In this document: piece after piece, positions 17,457 to 30,104 of the stretch | How the letters are laid out: every line of letters starts with the position of its first letter | How positions within the stretch are numbered: position 1 is the stretch's first letter | Assembly: GCA_016711405.1 (NCBI GenBank) | Contig: JADJSZ010000110.1 | Coordinates: 51,349-115,348, forward strand | From: Candidatus Hadersleviella danica | GTDB taxonomy: Bacteria; Chloroflexota; Anaerolineae; Promineifilales; Promineifilaceae | Length of the DNA: 64,000 bases | Reading direction: 5' to 3' | Program-made: the position numbers and the translations under genes | Notes under the pieces: generated by a model | The model's database searches: none | Told to the model about the DNA's origin: nothing | The model's input: only the letters and a program-made list of their open reading frames with translations

Positions 17457-17544
17457 GTTACTGGTTACTGGTTACTGGTTACTCGTTACTGGTTACTCGT
17501 TACTCGTTCGGCCCAATAACCAATCACGAATAACGAATAACCCT
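17457..17544. repeat. GTTACTGG/CGTTACTC word repeat
   Basis: At least seven copies of a GGTTACTGGTTACTCG-type word are followed by the inverted CAATAACCAATCACGAATAACG arm. The repeat lies between the divergent folC and ABC permease genes and leaves little room for promoters. Confidence 0.7.
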
Positions 17545-17597
17545 CCCCCCCGCATAACCCTTCCATGAGAAGCACAGCACGCCCTCGGGCAGGGTGT

Positions 17598-17603
17598 TAT
17601 AAT
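17598..17603 (+). promoter_or_regulatory. Possible -10 element TATAAT
   Basis: A perfect TATAAT lies 14 bases before the GTG at 17617, so a transcript would begin close to or at the start codon. No good -35 is visible. Either the ABC permease message is nearly leaderless, or the ATG at 17650 is the true start. Confidence 0.4.
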
Positions 17604-17616
17604 CGGCCGTTGCTTT

Positions 17617-18480
17617 GTGACATCATCTCCCATCCCCCCTTACGACCCTATGCTTTCCCACCTGCGCGAGTTAATCGCTTATCGGAACTTGCTCTACAAT
17701 CTCGTCTTGCGCGATCTCAAAGTGCGTTATAAAAACTCTGCGCTGGGGGTCATCTGGAGTTTGCTCAATCCGTTGCTGATGGCCGTGGTGTTCAGCATGG
17801 TGTTTAAGCAAGCGTTTGGGGGCGATTTGCGCCAGTATTATGTCTTTTTTCTGGTGGGCATCATGCCGTGGAACTTCTTTAGCGGTTCCCTGATGGCGGG
17901 CACGATGGCGATGGTCAACAATGCGGGACTCATCAAAAAAGTTCATTTTCCACGCGAATTGTTGCCGATGGCGGCCGTTTTGTCCAACCTCGTCAACTTC
18001 CTCATCGCCCTCATTGTCCTCGTCATCTTCCTCTTCGCCTCTGGGCTGGGCCTGAGCATCCATGCCCTGTGGCTCCCCGTCATTTTGGCCACCCAACTCA
18101 TTTTCACCTTGGGGTTGGCCTTGCTCTTGGGTTCCATCAACGTCTTTTACCGCGATGTGCTCATGATTTTGGATATTGTCATGCTGGCGTGGTTTTTCCT
18201 CACGCCCGTCTTTTACCCGTTTGAACAGTTCAACAGCATGGCGGGGCTTAACCTTGGTGGGGTGGTTTTCGAGCCAGCACGGGTCATGCGCTGGCTCAAC
18301 CCCATGGCTTCTATTATTGATGGCTATCGCACCGTGTTGTGGGGTAACACCTCCACCCTTGGCCCTGTCTCAATGGCTCCCGACTTTTTGTTGCGGACAT
18401 TTGTCACGGCCGTCCTCGTTTTCATCCTCGGCTACTACGTCTTTTGGCGCACCCACAAACTGTTTGGGGAAAAGCTGTAG
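17617..18480 (+). CDS. ABC-2 type polysaccharide/polyol export permease
   Basis: This is the membrane subunit of an ABC exporter for lipid-linked polysaccharide, of the Wzm/TagG type. Six membrane segments are visible after the cytoplasmic N-terminal motif LRDLKVRYKNSALGVIWSLLNP. The typical GIMPWNFFSGSL and LTPVFYPFE segments follow, with a NVFYRDVLMILDIV loop. Its 287 residues match the family. The start is a GTG at 17617 or the ATG at 17650, which would remove the first 11 residues. No ATPase partner lies next to it, so the cognate nucleotide-binding subunit must be encoded elsewhere. The LCP gene downstream fits a cell-envelope polymer role. Confidence 0.88.
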   Translation: MTSSPIPPYDPMLSHLRELIAYRNLLYNLVLRDLKVRYKNSALGVIWSLLNPLLMAVVFSMVFKQAFGGDLRQYYVFFLVGIMPWNFFSGSLMAGTMAMVNNAGLIKKVHFPRELLPMAAVLSNLVNFLIALIVLVIFLFASGLGLSIHALWLPVILATQLIFTLGLALLLGSINVFYRDVLMILDIVMLAWFFLTPVFYPFEQFNSMAGLNLGGVVFEPARVMRWLNPMASIIDGYRTVLWGNTSTLGPVSMAPDFLLRTFVTAVLVFILGYYVFWRTHKLFGEKL

Positions 18481-18574
18481 GGATTTTGGATTGGGGATTT
18501 TGGATTTTGGATTGACAGCTCCCCCGACAAACGAATGACTGACCGACTGAAAGACTGACCGACTGAGAGACTCC
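18481..18574. repeat. GGATTTTGG and GACTGACC word repeats
   Basis: GGATTTTGGATTGGGGATTTTGG words are followed by GACTGACCGACTGAAAGACTG words, which run up to the LCP start codon. This is the same pairing of word families as at 8440-8507. Confidence 0.65.
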
Positions 18575-18575
18575 T

Positions 18576-20118
18576 ATGCACCGCTGGTTTGGATTGGCAC
18601 TGTTATTGGGATTAATGGGCACGGCCGTTGTCGCTTGTCGCCAAACTGCGCCTGAGCCAGTCGTGGTCATGGCGCAGGTGAACATGCCCACGGCCGCGGC
18701 CGTTTCCGCGCTCTCTACCTTCACCCCTGCCCCCAGCCCATCCATCACCCTGCCCGCCACCTTCACGCCCATCCCCACCATCACCAACACCCCACCGCCC
18801 GGCGCATCCAGCACCCCTACCCCCAGCAAAACCCCCACGGGCACACCAACGGCCATCCCCCCGACGTTTACAGCCACCCCCACCCTCGTCTTCATGCCCG
18901 CCCTCACGGCCACGCTGACCACGAGCAATGCTTCACGCCTGTCCCCACCATCGCCAAGCCGGCCGATACAACCAACATTTTGCTCTTGGGCAACGACAAC
19001 GACCCCGCCACGGGTAAGGTCGGCGGCCGAACAGATACCCTCATCATCGTCTCCATCAACACCGAGCAAGAAACCGCCTCGATGCTTTCCATCCCCCGCG
19101 ATTTATATGTCTCGGTTCCCGGCTGGATTCCCAACCGCATCAACACTGTGCTGGCGCGAGGCGAAAGCGCCGCTTATCCCGGCGGGGGCATCCAATTGCT
19201 CAAAGATACGATTCTCTACAACATGGGCATCGAAATTGACCATTATGCCCGAGTTGATTTTGAGAGCTTCCAGACGATTGTGAATGCAATGGGCGGTGTT
19301 GAAGTAGCCGTCAGTTGTGCCCTTACTGATTGGCGGCTTAAATCGCCCGAATTGGATGTTTTGGTGGAGAAAATTGGGAGCAGTACACCCTTGAAACGGG
19401 TATCCACACCCTCGATGGGGATTCGGCTCTCTGGTACGTGCGCTCCCGCCTGACCACGAGCGATTTTGACCGCGGCCGACGACAACAACAAGTTCTCCGC
19501 GCCATGCTCAACAAGGGGGTAGACCTCAACCTCATCGCCCAAGCCCCCACGTTGTGGGAAACCTACCAGCAATCGGTGGAGACGGATTTGACGTTGACCC
19601 GTATGTTGCAGTTGGCGACCATTGCCTCGGCCGTGCGCGAAAACGGCATCCAGCACATTTATCTTAGCCAAGGGGAACTTTCGGCATGGACAATACCCGA
19701 CACAGGGGCACAGGTACAATTGCTCAACCCCGAAGCGGCCGCGCAAACCTTTGCCCGCCTGTACGAAGTGCCCTCCATCAACCGCGCCAACCGCACCGCC
19801 ATCACCGTTGAAGTGCTAAACGCCTCGGGCAACCCCGACATGGCGCGGCTGGCGGCCGAAAATCTGTCATGGTTCGGCTTCGTGCCCATCTTGGCGGGCG
19901 ATGTGGAAAGCGCTCCTACCTCGCTCACCTATTATGGGCAAAACTTCAAGGGGTCTTACAACTGGCTGTTAAGCTGGGTTTTTGACAAAGGCATGAGCCA
20001 AATCGCCCTCGATAGCGAAACGGAATCAGCCACCAACTACCGCGTCGTCATCGGCCCCGATTACTCCCCTTGCCGCAACCCGCTCTACGCCCCACGGCCG
20101 AGCACCACCAGCGACTAA
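18576..20118 (+). CDS. LytR-CpsA-Psr (LCP) family protein with LytR_C domain, two frameshifts
   Basis: LCP proteins attach wall polymers to peptidoglycan outside the membrane. The N-terminus is a signal sequence with a lipobox-like VVAC, followed by a long Pro/Thr-rich linker of about 90 residues. The LCP core is clear: ILLLGNDND, GGRTDTLIIVSI, SMLSIPRDLYV, NRINTVLARG, GGIQLLKDTI, then YVRSRLTTSDFDRGRRQQQ. A LytR_C domain (ITVEVLNASG onward) ends the protein. The frame changes near 18930 and again in a G-run at about 19376-19378; one base each restores a continuous product of about 514 residues. It lies 95 bases after the exporter permease and may act on the same exported polymer. Confidence 0.88.
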
Positions 20119-20185
20119 GTCCGTTTTGGACGGGGGACTGGGGACAGGGGTTCTCAAACGTCCCCAGTCCCTTGTCCCCTGTCCT

Positions 20186-20227
20186 AAAAAAAAGTGGGTG
20201 ACACAAACCGTGTCACCCACTTTTTTT
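20186..20227. terminator. Bidirectional rho-independent terminator
   Basis: An 11-bp stem, GTGGGTGACAC (20194-20204) with GTGTCACCCAC (20210-20220), has A8 before it and T7 after. It separates the LCP gene (plus) from the response regulator (minus), which ends at 20261. A GGGGACTGGGGACAGGGG inverted repeat lies just upstream at 20126-20182. Confidence 0.92.
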
Positions 20228-20260
20228 GTTCTTGTGAGCCGAATGCCCACCACGCAGATG

Positions 20261-20626
20261 TTACAAATACTCGCGCATGAGTTCGCGCAAGCGGCGAATA
20301 TCCAGCGGTTTGGGCAAATAATCATTGCACCCCGCCTCGAGTGTGCGTTCCTTATCGCCCACCAGCACATTGGCCGTAATGGCAATAATCGGCACTTCGG
20401 TCAGCTTTAATGCTGTGCGAATGTGGCGAGATAACTCGAGGCCGTTCATCCCCGGCAAGTTGACATCCATCAGAATAATATCGGGCACATAATTTTTGAG
20501 GGCTTCCAAGGCTGTTGTGCTATCTTCGGCACGGACAAGCTGGTGCCCTTCCGCCTCCACCACGCGTGAGACGAGGAGCATATTGGTGGTGTTATCTTCC
20601 ACGCATAAAACGATTTTTTTACTCAT
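20261..20626 (-). CDS. Single-domain response regulator (CheY/DivK-like)
   Basis: A stand-alone receiver domain of 121 residues that would be phosphorylated by a histidine kinase. The acidic pocket (VEDN at residues 8-11), the phosphorylated aspartate in ILMDVNLPGMNG, the ALPHA4-side threonine in IAITAN and the conserved lysine in YLPKPLD are present. There is no output domain, so it acts by protein contact or as a phosphate relay. I chose the ATG at 20626 because the protein then starts directly at MSKKIVLCVEDN. It is the last gene of the 25-kb sensory block, 170 bases after the only histidine kinase, and is probably its partner. Confidence 0.92.
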   Translation of the reverse strand: MSKKIVLCVEDNTTNMLLVSRVVEAEGHQLVRAEDSTTALEALKNYVPDIILMDVNLPGMNGLELSRHIRTALKLTEVPIIAITANVLVGDKERTLEAGCNDYLPKPLDIRRLRELMREYL

Positions 20627-20795
20627 AAGACCTGCTAGTACGGTGTACTTGTGTATTCGTGTATTCGTGTATTGAGGTATCACGACAGTCCGAATTGTAC
20701 ACAGGATTGGCGTGAAAAGTAAAAAGTGGGAAGTAAAAGGTGAAAAGAAGAAACTCTCGCCCCTTTCACTTTTTACTTCTCACTTCTCACTCATT

Positions 20796-23700
20796 TTATC
20801 CGTAATACCCATCATGCGTCTGCACAATGCCTTCGGGTTTGTGGATGGGCAAACGCACAAAGAAGGTGGTGCCTTCGCCGTGGACACTTTCGAGCCAAAT
20901 ACGGCCGCCGTGTAACTCCACCAACTGCTTGGTAATGGGCATCCCCAACCCCGTCCCACCCGCCTTGCGGTTTTCCATATCCCCAATTTGGCGGAACTGC
21001 TCAAACACTTGGCTGGCATCTTCGGGCTTAATCCCCACCCCCGAATCGCGCACACTGATGAGAACATGTTCAGCATCATCATGCTTCATGCCCAACTCAA
21101 TCACACCTCTATCCGTAAATTTGGCCGCATTACTCAGCAAATTGAGCAAAATTTGGACAAGTCGGGTGCGGTCTACCTCTACAAACATGCCTTCGTCTTT
21201 GGTCAGCTTGAGTTCGATGGGTTTGTCTTTGACCAAGCCTGAGGTAGCGGCCATGACTTCGTGCGCCACCCGCTCCAAATCTACAAGGCTGTAGCTCAAA
21301 TCCATCCGTCCCGCCTCAATTTTGGCCATGTCCAAAATGTCGCCAATGAGGGCGCGGAGATGTTGGCCACCTTCGCGGATGAGCAGAACGTCCTCTTCCA
21401 TCCGTTCGTTTAACTCGCCATCTATTCCTTCCAGCAACACATCGGCAAAGCCAATAATGGAGTTGAGCGGGGTGCGAAGTTCATGGCTCATGCTGGCGAG
21501 GAATTGGGACTTGAGCCTGTCTACCTCGCGCAGTTTAGCGGCCGTTTCGATTTGCTCTTGGAACAACCGGGCATTTTGCACGGCGATAGCGATTTGGGTG
21601 GACAACGTCGTCTGAATCCGCAAGTCGTCCTCGGTGAAGTAATTCGGCCGACTGGCTTGCAAGTCAAGCACCCCGACCAATTCATCACCCACCACCATCG
21701 GCACAATCATTTCCGAGCGGGTTTGGGGCAGAAGCGGGTTGGGCAAGAAATCGGGGTCTTTGCGCGTATCGGCCACAATGAGACCGCGACGGCCGCGAGC
21801 CGCCCGTGCCACCAACGATTGTTGTTGGTAGAGCGGAATATGCCACCCCTCGGCCGTCATAATCAAACCAATTTCCCCTGCGCCTGCCACCAAGGTCAAC
21901 TCTCTTTGCTCCTTGTTGTACAGGTAAATGTGGGCATGGTAGAGGCCAAAGCTCGCTTTGGAGAGGTCTACCACCGCTTGAAGCATTTCTTGCACTTCCA
22001 AAATGGACGAGGTAGCGGCACTCACCTGAGCCACAGTTTCCATTTCCACGGCGCGTTTCTGGGTTTGTTCTAGCAAGCGGGCATTTTCCAACGCCTCCGC
22101 CACTTGGGCAGAGATGGCCGAAAGTAGCTCTTCTTCCTCCAGCGAGAGGGGGGTTTCGCCAATATCTTGCACGCCAATGGTTCCAATCACCTCACCACGC
22201 ACCGAAATGGGCAGGGTGCGGCTCTTCTCGGCCGTGATGGGCAACACCAGCCGCCCCGTATCTCGTCGCTTGCCCTCGCCATTGGTCATCAGTGGTTGAA
22301 CCGTTTGCTTGTCAAATAGATAGCCCGTCGGTTGTCCCTCAAACGTGGAGAGATAGCTTTGCCACGCTTCACGGCTAATCAACCGTTGCAAGTTGTTCAA
22401 TTCGTTTAGCCGCTCTTCCATGTCTTGGCGCAAGCGGGTGCTTTCAATGGCGGTGCCAATTTGGCCACACAACCCCTCCAACACGAGTTGGTCTTCGGCC
22501 GTGAGTTGCCCGCGCACATTGCTTTGCACGTCCAACACCCCCAGCACTTGGTGGCCAAACTTAATCGGCACGGCCAACTCGCTCACCGTATCGGGCAAGA
22601 GCGGTTGCGGCCGCCAATTGGGGTTCTGGCGCACATCCACACTCAACACAGGTTGCCCACTCTGGGCGGCACGGCCGATTAACCCTACCCCCAACGGCAT
22701 GGCATGGCCCGCTTGCAACATTTTTTGGCCAACTTCGCCATACCCATACATCAGCGCCACAGCATCCAACGCAGGGTTGTATTGCAAAATCTGAGCATGG
22801 TAATAGCCAAATTCCTCTTTGGTCAGGTCTACCACCCGCTGGTACAACTCATATAACTCACCCGCCGAAGCGATTTCTTGGGCAATCTGGGTCGTCGTCT
22901 GCACTTGCCGACTGCGCCGAACCAGCGATTGGCTGATTTGTTGTTGGAGCCGTTGCCGCTCTTCCGCTTCCATAACCAATGCCGCAAAGTCGGCCAAGGA
23001 GTTGGCAAAATTTTCTTCCTCGGGTGTCCATATGCGGGCTGGCCCAATGTGTTCTAAGCAGACAACACCCCGAATCTCCTCCCCTGCCCGAATAAAGGTA
23101 TCCATGAGGGAGTTGATGCCCAGCGGTTTGGCATAAAAATCACTCAGTTCGTAGGTGGCGGGGTGGGTGTGGATGTCGTGGGCGACAATACTGCGACTGC
23201 TGGTGAGGGCTTGGAAGTAGGCGGGAACCAAATCTTGGCCCAACACAATCCCTTGACTATGGGTTTGCTTGTCCCGCTCATACAGGTCAAGGCATTCGAT
23301 GGCGGGAGCTTGGGGGTCGTAGAGCCAAATGCTGGCTCGGGCGACTTCAAAGGCATGTGCCGCCGCTTCTGTAATCTCGCGCAAAGCGGCCTCCAGACCA
23401 TGCTTGTTAATGGTGTCGCTTTGGGTCAGTTGCAACGAAACTTGCTGTTGTCGTCGGAGCATCTCTTGCCGAGCGAGCAATTCGGCCTCGGCCGCTTTTT
23501 GCGCGGTTAAGTCGCGGGCAATGGTCGAGATGGTGAGCAGTTGCCCATCGCTATCTAGTTCGGGCAAAATCACTTGGGAAACGGGGATTTCACGGCCGTC
23601 TTGCCAATGGCGCAAACTACTTTCGCCCTCCCAAATCTGCTGTTGCATGACAAACGGAATAATCTCTTCCTGTAACCGCTTAAAAACATGGGGGGGAATA

Positions 23701-26028
23701 TCTGCGGCGTGCTCAATTCGCGCACTGGTATCTCTTCAGGGATGCCCAACATGGCTCGGCCAGCCCTGTTGATAAACACCCCTTGGCCATTAACATCCGC
23801 AATCCCCACAAAGTCGGAGGTGTTCTCTAGCAAGCCGACGAGCCGTTGCCGTTCTTGCTCGGCCATTTGGATATTTGTCACATCGCGGTTGACAGCCACC
23901 AAACCCGAAACTTGCCCTTGTTCATCCTTGAGCAGGGTTGGAAAGGTATCCCCAACCAGTTCACGGCCGTTTTTCGTCCGTTGAATGGCCCGGTCGTTAA
24001 ACTGTCCCGTGGACAAGAGAATGCGTGTGCCTTCGCCGGGGGCATAGTTTAGGTAGATGGTCTCTATAAATTCGCTCACATTACGGCCGATGGTCTCCTC
24101 GGCCGTGTACCCATACAGCCGTTCGGCCGCTTTATTCCACGAGCGAATGTTAAAGCCAAGGTCGGCCGAAATAATCGCATCCGATACCTGATCCATCACT
24201 TGCGCCTGATACCGCAACTGGGTTTCCGCCTGAACCTGCTCCGTAATATCGGTCACATTGGAAAGCACCCCAATTACTTGTCCCTGTTCGTTGCGCAAGG
24301 GAGTGTTTTGCCATGAACAAGTAATCACGCGGCCGTCGGCCGTGATATTTTGGTTAATGCTTTCTTGCCCCCCTGTTTGGTTCAGTAAGCCTTCCCATAT
24401 CTCATCCAGCTTGGGCCAAACTGATTCGGGAACATTAAAGTGGGCGTGTTGCCCCCCAACGCTTGGGCGCGGGTATAGCCAAAGATGCGCTCGGCCGCCG
24501 CATTCCATTCACCTACACAAAAATTTTCATCCCACTGAATAATTGCTTGAGGGCTTTGTGCCACCAAGGCACGGTTGCGCTCCTCGCTATGCTGGGTGCG
24601 CTCGTACAAACGGGCGTTTTCAATCGTGCTAATCGCTTGGTTGATGAGGGTGCGGAATAAATCCACTTCGCTGGGCTGAAATTCGCGGCGATAGCGGCTT
24701 TCATACACCTCAAACAAACCAAACGGCTCATTGTCAATAATCATCGGAATTGTCAGAACCGATTGAATGCCATAGGCTTGCAGATGTTGGCGCTCTTCTT
24801 GGGGTACATTTTCATCATCAGCGTGGAGAATGGTGTAGCCCTGAATTTGGAGCGGCCAATCGAGCGGCTGGCCAAAATGTTCGACAATGCGATACGTTTG
24901 GCCAAGGTCGGAGATGCGCTCCTCGGCCGAAGCGTGGGAACTGATATATTCGGCCAAGACGGTGGTTGTGCCAGCGGCCGTGTTCCAATCCGAAAAATAG
25001 CCGCTCGTCGCATTCAGCAATTTGGTGTTGGCCTCCACCAATCTCTCTAAAATTTTCTGAATGTCGAGGGTGGACGACAACTCTTGCGAGACGGCGTTAA
25101 TGGTTTGCAACACTTCATTCTGCCGGGCAAGGGTGAGAGCCGTTTCCGTTTGCTCGGTCACATCGGTAATAAACCCTTCCAGCGTTAGCAGTTCCCCATT
25201 GGCATCATACAAGCCCACCCCTTGCTCCCATACCTGCTTTTCCCGCCCCTCTTTATCCGTGATGCGGTAATTGATTTGAAAGCTCTTGTTATTGGCCAAT
25301 GCTTCCTGCACCACCACCCACACCATTTCTTGCTCATCGGGGTGAATGAGATTGCCCCACACCACCCGCCCCGTGAGAAAATCGGTGGCGGTGTAGCCCG
25401 AAATTTCTTTGACACGGCCGCCGATAAAGACCATCGGCCAATCAGGTTCATTCTTGCACTGGTAAACGACCCCCGGCAACGTATTAATTAAGTTGGTGAG
25501 GACGCTTTCCTGCCGGGCGACCTCATCCGACAACACCGCTTGTCCCAAGCGCAAATCGAGCTGGGCCACCACCTGCCGTGCCAATGCTTTCAGCCCATTG
25601 ATTTGAGCCTCGCTCAGTTGGCGCGGCTTGATATCCATGACACACAATGTGCCAATGGCGTGGTTGTCGTAGCCACGCAAGAGTGCGCCCGCGTAAAAGC
25701 GTTGGTAGGGTTCGCCCGTTACCATTGGGTTATCCACAAAGCGGGGGTCTTCCAGCGTATCGGGCACAATGAGAATATCTGGCTCGAGCAACGCATGGGC
25801 GCAAAAAGCAATATCCCGCGATGTTTCGGAAAAGCCGACACAGACCCGCGATTTGAACCATTGGCGGTGTTCATCTACAAAACTGATGACCGCCATGGGT
25901 GTTTCGCACAATTGGGCGGCCAATTGGGTAATGTCGTCGAACGCTTGTTCGGGGTCGCTGTCCAAAATTTTGTAGCGGCGCAGAGTCTGTAAACGCTCGT
26001 TTTCGTTGGCTGGGAGTGGTGCTTGCAT
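20796..26028 (-). CDS. Very large PAS/GAF sensor histidine kinase, two frameshifts
   Basis: A soluble sensor kinase of about 1,740 residues. Domain order: GAF (LRRYKILDSDPEQAFDDITQ, about 1-155), PAS (180-295), GAF (305-480), three PAS domains (SPQAIIQWDENF, SDAIISADLGF and SDFVGIADVNG), three consecutive GAF domains, then HisKA (SMSHELRTPLNSIIGF) and HATPase_c (ILLNLLSNAAKF, DSGVGI, GGTGLGMPI). The catalytic histidine and N, G1 and G2 boxes are intact. No membrane segment is seen. The reading frame slips at a C6 run (24452-24457) and a G7 run (23690-23696); each slip is cured by one base. It is the only kinase in the sensory block, so the seven kinase-less sensors upstream may feed into it. 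Confidence 0.88.
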
Positions 26029-26040
26029 AGCTGGTTTTAG

Positions 26041-26132
26041 GGGAAGATAGAGTGTAGAGATAGAGATAGAGGGGTATTTGATGGGTTAAGGTATTGTGTT
26101 TCCTCTATCTCTATCTCTCTTCTCTATCTTTT
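26041..26132. repeat. AGATAGAG/CTCTATCT inverted repeat
   Basis: GTAGAGATAGAGATAGAGG is mirrored by CCTCTATCTCTATCTCTC about 40 bases later. This hairpin lies between two sensory genes on the same strand and could partly terminate or stabilise the polycistronic message. Confidence 0.7.
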
Positions 26133-29100
26133 CGTCGTATCTATGGTAATAAACGCTTTACGGCCGAGGGCACGGCCGATTTCGGCCGTGGCCGTCTTCA
26201 GAATCGTGGCCACATCAGTCGAGCTACGGACTTTCTCCGTCACCTCGCGCAGAACTTGTTCGCGGCGAGCGCGGTCGCTGGTTTGTTCCAACAAAAGTTT
26301 GTTTTCCACGGCGACGGCTACTTGGGGCAAGAGGGAGATATACGGCCGTGTATCCGCCTCGCTAAACAGTTGCGATTGCTCTCCCTTGAGCACAATGGTG
26401 CCCAGTTGGCGCGCTCCTCTGGCCCAGACTGGCAAAATAACCAACGTTTGGATTTTGGATTGTTGCAGGTCGGCCAAAATTTCGGTGGACCAATCACTTT
26501 GCTGGTCTACACGGCCGAGGAAAAGCGGCTCTTGGGTGAACAAATAGCCCATTTTGCTAAACAACTCACGGCCGTAGCGCGTGCCCGTATCGGTGGGGTA
26601 ATGGCCTTGGCCACTGTACCAGTTGCCCTCCACACGGATGTGGAAAATCTCGCTCTGCACATAATCAAAGAGCCAGAACACCCCTCGGTTAAAGCTCAGG
26701 CTGGGGTTGAGTTCGCCCAAGGCGGCCACAATTTCGGGCAAATCCCCGGCCGCTTCGTTGATGCGCCGGCTGGCATTATAGAGCCGCTCCGTCTCCTGTT
26801 GCGCTTGTTGTTGCGCCAAAAAGGCGCGGCGACTGGCAATCGTCGTACCCACACTTTCGAGCAACCGCTCCATAATAAATCGTTCGCTGGCCGAAAGCTT
26901 GTGGGGCGCGGCCCAACTGTAGGAAAGATTGGCTTGCCAACGGCCGCCGCTTCGCAACGGAATCGTCGTCACCCCATGTACTCCCGATTGCAGGAACATC
27001 TGTTTGGCAAATCCTTCTAACTGGGTATCCTGTTCTATATCTTCGATGATGAACAGTTGGCCGGGGTTGTCAATCCACCCCTTAGCCGAAGGCAAATAGG
27101 CTAAATCAAATTCGTGGCCAAGGATGGGATGGTCGCCATCCATCTGGCCTTTCTCCCATGCGGCCACCATGTTAATGGTGGTTGGGTTGCCCTGCTCATC
27201 TATATTGATATAACCCAATGTCACCCCCTGCAACTGGCTGACATGATCAACCGCCCCTAAAACGGCTTGTAAAACATCTTGCTCGTTTACGGCCGCCGAA
27301 AGCTGTTGTTGGATAACGGCCAGCTTTTCGAGCTGTTCGGTGTTGGCTCGCAAAGCCGCCTCGGCGCGTTGTTGCTCCAAAAAGGCACGGCGAGAAGCGA
27401 CCACGGCCGCCAACGGCTCCATTACCTGCTCCAACACAAACCGCTCGGTCTCGTTTATTAAATGGGATTTCCGCCACGCCATCGCCAAAACACCTTGCCA
27501 ACGGCCGCCTGTGAAGAGTGGCAAAAAGATGTAACTCGCCCATTTCAGACTTATCAACCCAGCCCGCGAAGCCTCATCAAGGCGTGGGTCATTGGCCACA
27601 TCTTCCATAACCAACATATCTTGGGGTTGGGCAATCCAAATCGCGGTACTGGGGAATTCCCGAAGGTCAAGGCGGGGTGTGCGCGGGGGCGCATACAACT
27701 TGCCCATAATAAGTTTCCGCTTGGGGGTCAAAAAATTCGGGATACCCCTCAGCATTGGTCTCGATGAAGTTGAGAACCCCATGATCTATCTTGGGCAAGG
27801 CCGAGATAACGGCCTGCAAAATATCCATTTCGGTTTCGGCCGTGGAGAGACTCGACTCGATTTGCGCCACCAAACGCAACTGCTCCGCTTGTTGGCGGGT
27901 GTTTTCCAACAGGAACAAACTATCAATGCTGTTGGCCGCTTGCGCCGCCAAAGTCGTGTACAGCCGCTCATCTTTGGCATCAAACTGGTAGGTGCTATCC
28001 CATTGCACACTAATCAACCCCACCCAGCGGGCGCCAATGGTTAGCGGCAAAAAGGCTTGGGCTTGGATGCCCATCGCTTGCAACATTTGGCGCACAACAG
28101 GTTCTTTGTCCAAGTTGGGATTTGTGGCCACATCGTTAATAAGGGTGACCAGTTGCGGCCGTTCGTACCACAATTTGCTGATGGGATACTCAGTCAAATT
28201 CACTGTCGTGCCCAAGGGCATTCGCGAAGGGCCGCCATCAAACCGCCACGCGGCCAACAGCGTTTGGGTAATGGGGGTGTTGGTTTGCTCGTTAATCTCC
28301 AAATTCCACATGGTCGCACTGACTGCGCCAGTACCCTCTAAGGTTTCAACCACCACGCGCAACACATCATCCACATTTTCGGCGCGGTTAAAGCCAAGGC
28401 TGGCTCTGTAGAGCAGTTCTGTTTCGGCCAACGCTTCCCGTTGGGCTAACTGCGCCCGTTGGCTGGCCACAATGGCGCTGAGCGAATCTTGCAACGATTC
28501 GACAATGAACCGCTGTTGGGGGGTGAATTGATACGGTTTGGCGGAAGTTAGGGCGATAACCCCTTGCCACATACCGCCCGAACGCAGAGGAATGATGTTG
28601 GTACTGCGGACATTGAGATTGGCGTAGGTTTGGCGGGTCGCTTCGTCTACCCGAGGATCCGTGGTGACATCTTCAATGTAGAGGAGCTGGTTGGGGTTTT
28701 GGAGCCAAATGCGGGCTGTGCTGAGCGTGCTCATGGGAATGACACGGCCGAGGCGTGGGTCTTGGTTATCCAGTCCCCCATTGGCCCAAATCGCCACAGG
28801 GGTTTGGGAAACAGGCACTTTGTTAGCATCTAGCTCCAACAAATGCACCGCAATGGTCAGGGCTGGCTCATTTAAGCCGTGGCCAAGGGCGGCCACCAAT
28901 TCGCTGGGCGTGTTCGTTTGGGAGAGCGTCCCTTCGATTTCGGCCAGCTTTTCCAAATTTTGGGCGCGGGTGCGAATCTCTTGCGAGAGCAGGTATTGGT
29001 TCAGCGCCACGGCCGTTTGCCCCATCATCGCTTGGTAAATGCGCCGCTCCACTTCGCCAAACAGCCGCTCATCAGGCCACGAGATGCCAACGGCACCCAG

Positions 29101-30099
29101 CCAATGTTCGTTGGCAAAAAGCGGCAACCATGCGATGCTGGCAATCTTCATGGCCGCATAACTCGCCCGCGCTTGCTCGGGGAAGTTGGGGTTTGTGGCC
29201 ACATTGCCAAACAATTGGGGTTCGTTGGGGCTTTGGATAACCCGTTGCATAACGGGACTAATGGGGTTGACAACATTTAGGGGGGTACTTGTCTCATGGC
29301 CGCTACTGTTCCAATTTGCCACGGGAATCATCTGGGTTGGCGGCCGTTGGGCATCACCCTCCATGCGAAACAAAATCGCATTTTCCGCCCCACTTACCGA
29401 AGCGATGGCTTGGACAATCTCCTCCAACGTTGTGGCCACATTCAGCCATGCGCTAAAGTTATAGAGCGTTTCGCTTTCGTTGAGCGCGGTTTGGGTTTGG
29501 TCAAACAGGCGTTGGTTTTCAAGGGCTAAGCCCACTTGTTCGACAATGGCGGTCACGGCCGCTAAATCTTCCTCCGCCCACTGTTGCTCTGTATTGCCAC
29601 TAAAGCCCAACACACCAATCAACTCATCGGCATAGCTAATGGGCACGGCCAAGGTGCTGTGCCCGTTGGTGTGGGTGGCGATGCGGTTATGGGAGATGGC
29701 CGATTCCAGCACAGGGGTCATTTCGGGGGCTAGTTCCCAAGAAGAGTCTAGCTGGCCATCAAGCTCTTGCAAATAGTTCCCCCACTCTTGGCGCAAATAG
29801 CGGCGCTGAGTCGTTTGCAACTCGGCCAAAGCCGACTCGAGTTCGGCCGTGCGGTCGGCAACTTTTTGCTCCAAATCCAGCCGTGCCGCATCTTGTGCCC
29901 CGAGCAGGGTACGGAAATCATCCAAAATAAAGCTCAAACCGATGGCAATATCCCCCAAAATGTCGTCTCCGGGGGGAATATCTACCTCGATATGCTCTAA
30001 ATTGCCCGTGGCAATAGCGGCCATAATATCCAGCACCGCCTGACCACGCTCTTGCACAAACGCTTGGTATTTCTTGAGGGTTAGTTTCTCACTAGCCAT
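26124..30099 (-). CDS. Soluble multi-GAF sensor protein without kinase, one frameshift
   Basis: About 1,325 residues with no catalytic domain. After a helical head (KKYQAFVQERGQAVLDI) and a coiled coil (VADRTAELESALAELQ), at least five GAF domains follow in tandem. They are recognisable by recurring segments such as LGAVGISW, GLISVQWDS and IPLRSGGMWQGV and by ALENQRLFDQTQ-type connecting helices. The protein ends in a conserved tail (REQVLREVTEKVRSSTDV, then ATAEIGRALG) shared with its cluster neighbours. The frame breaks in the G5 run at 27685-27689 and resumes one base out. Ligands cannot be predicted. It lies between a SpoIIAA-like gene and the histidine kinase, so a role in multi-input sensing is inferred. 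Confidence 0.8.
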
Positions 30100-30104
30100 A
30101 GGTT

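Noticed and set aside
17598..17616. Riboswitch or long leader before the ABC permease
   Set aside because: Only a TATAAT close to the start codon is visible; there is no room for a structured leader downstream of it.
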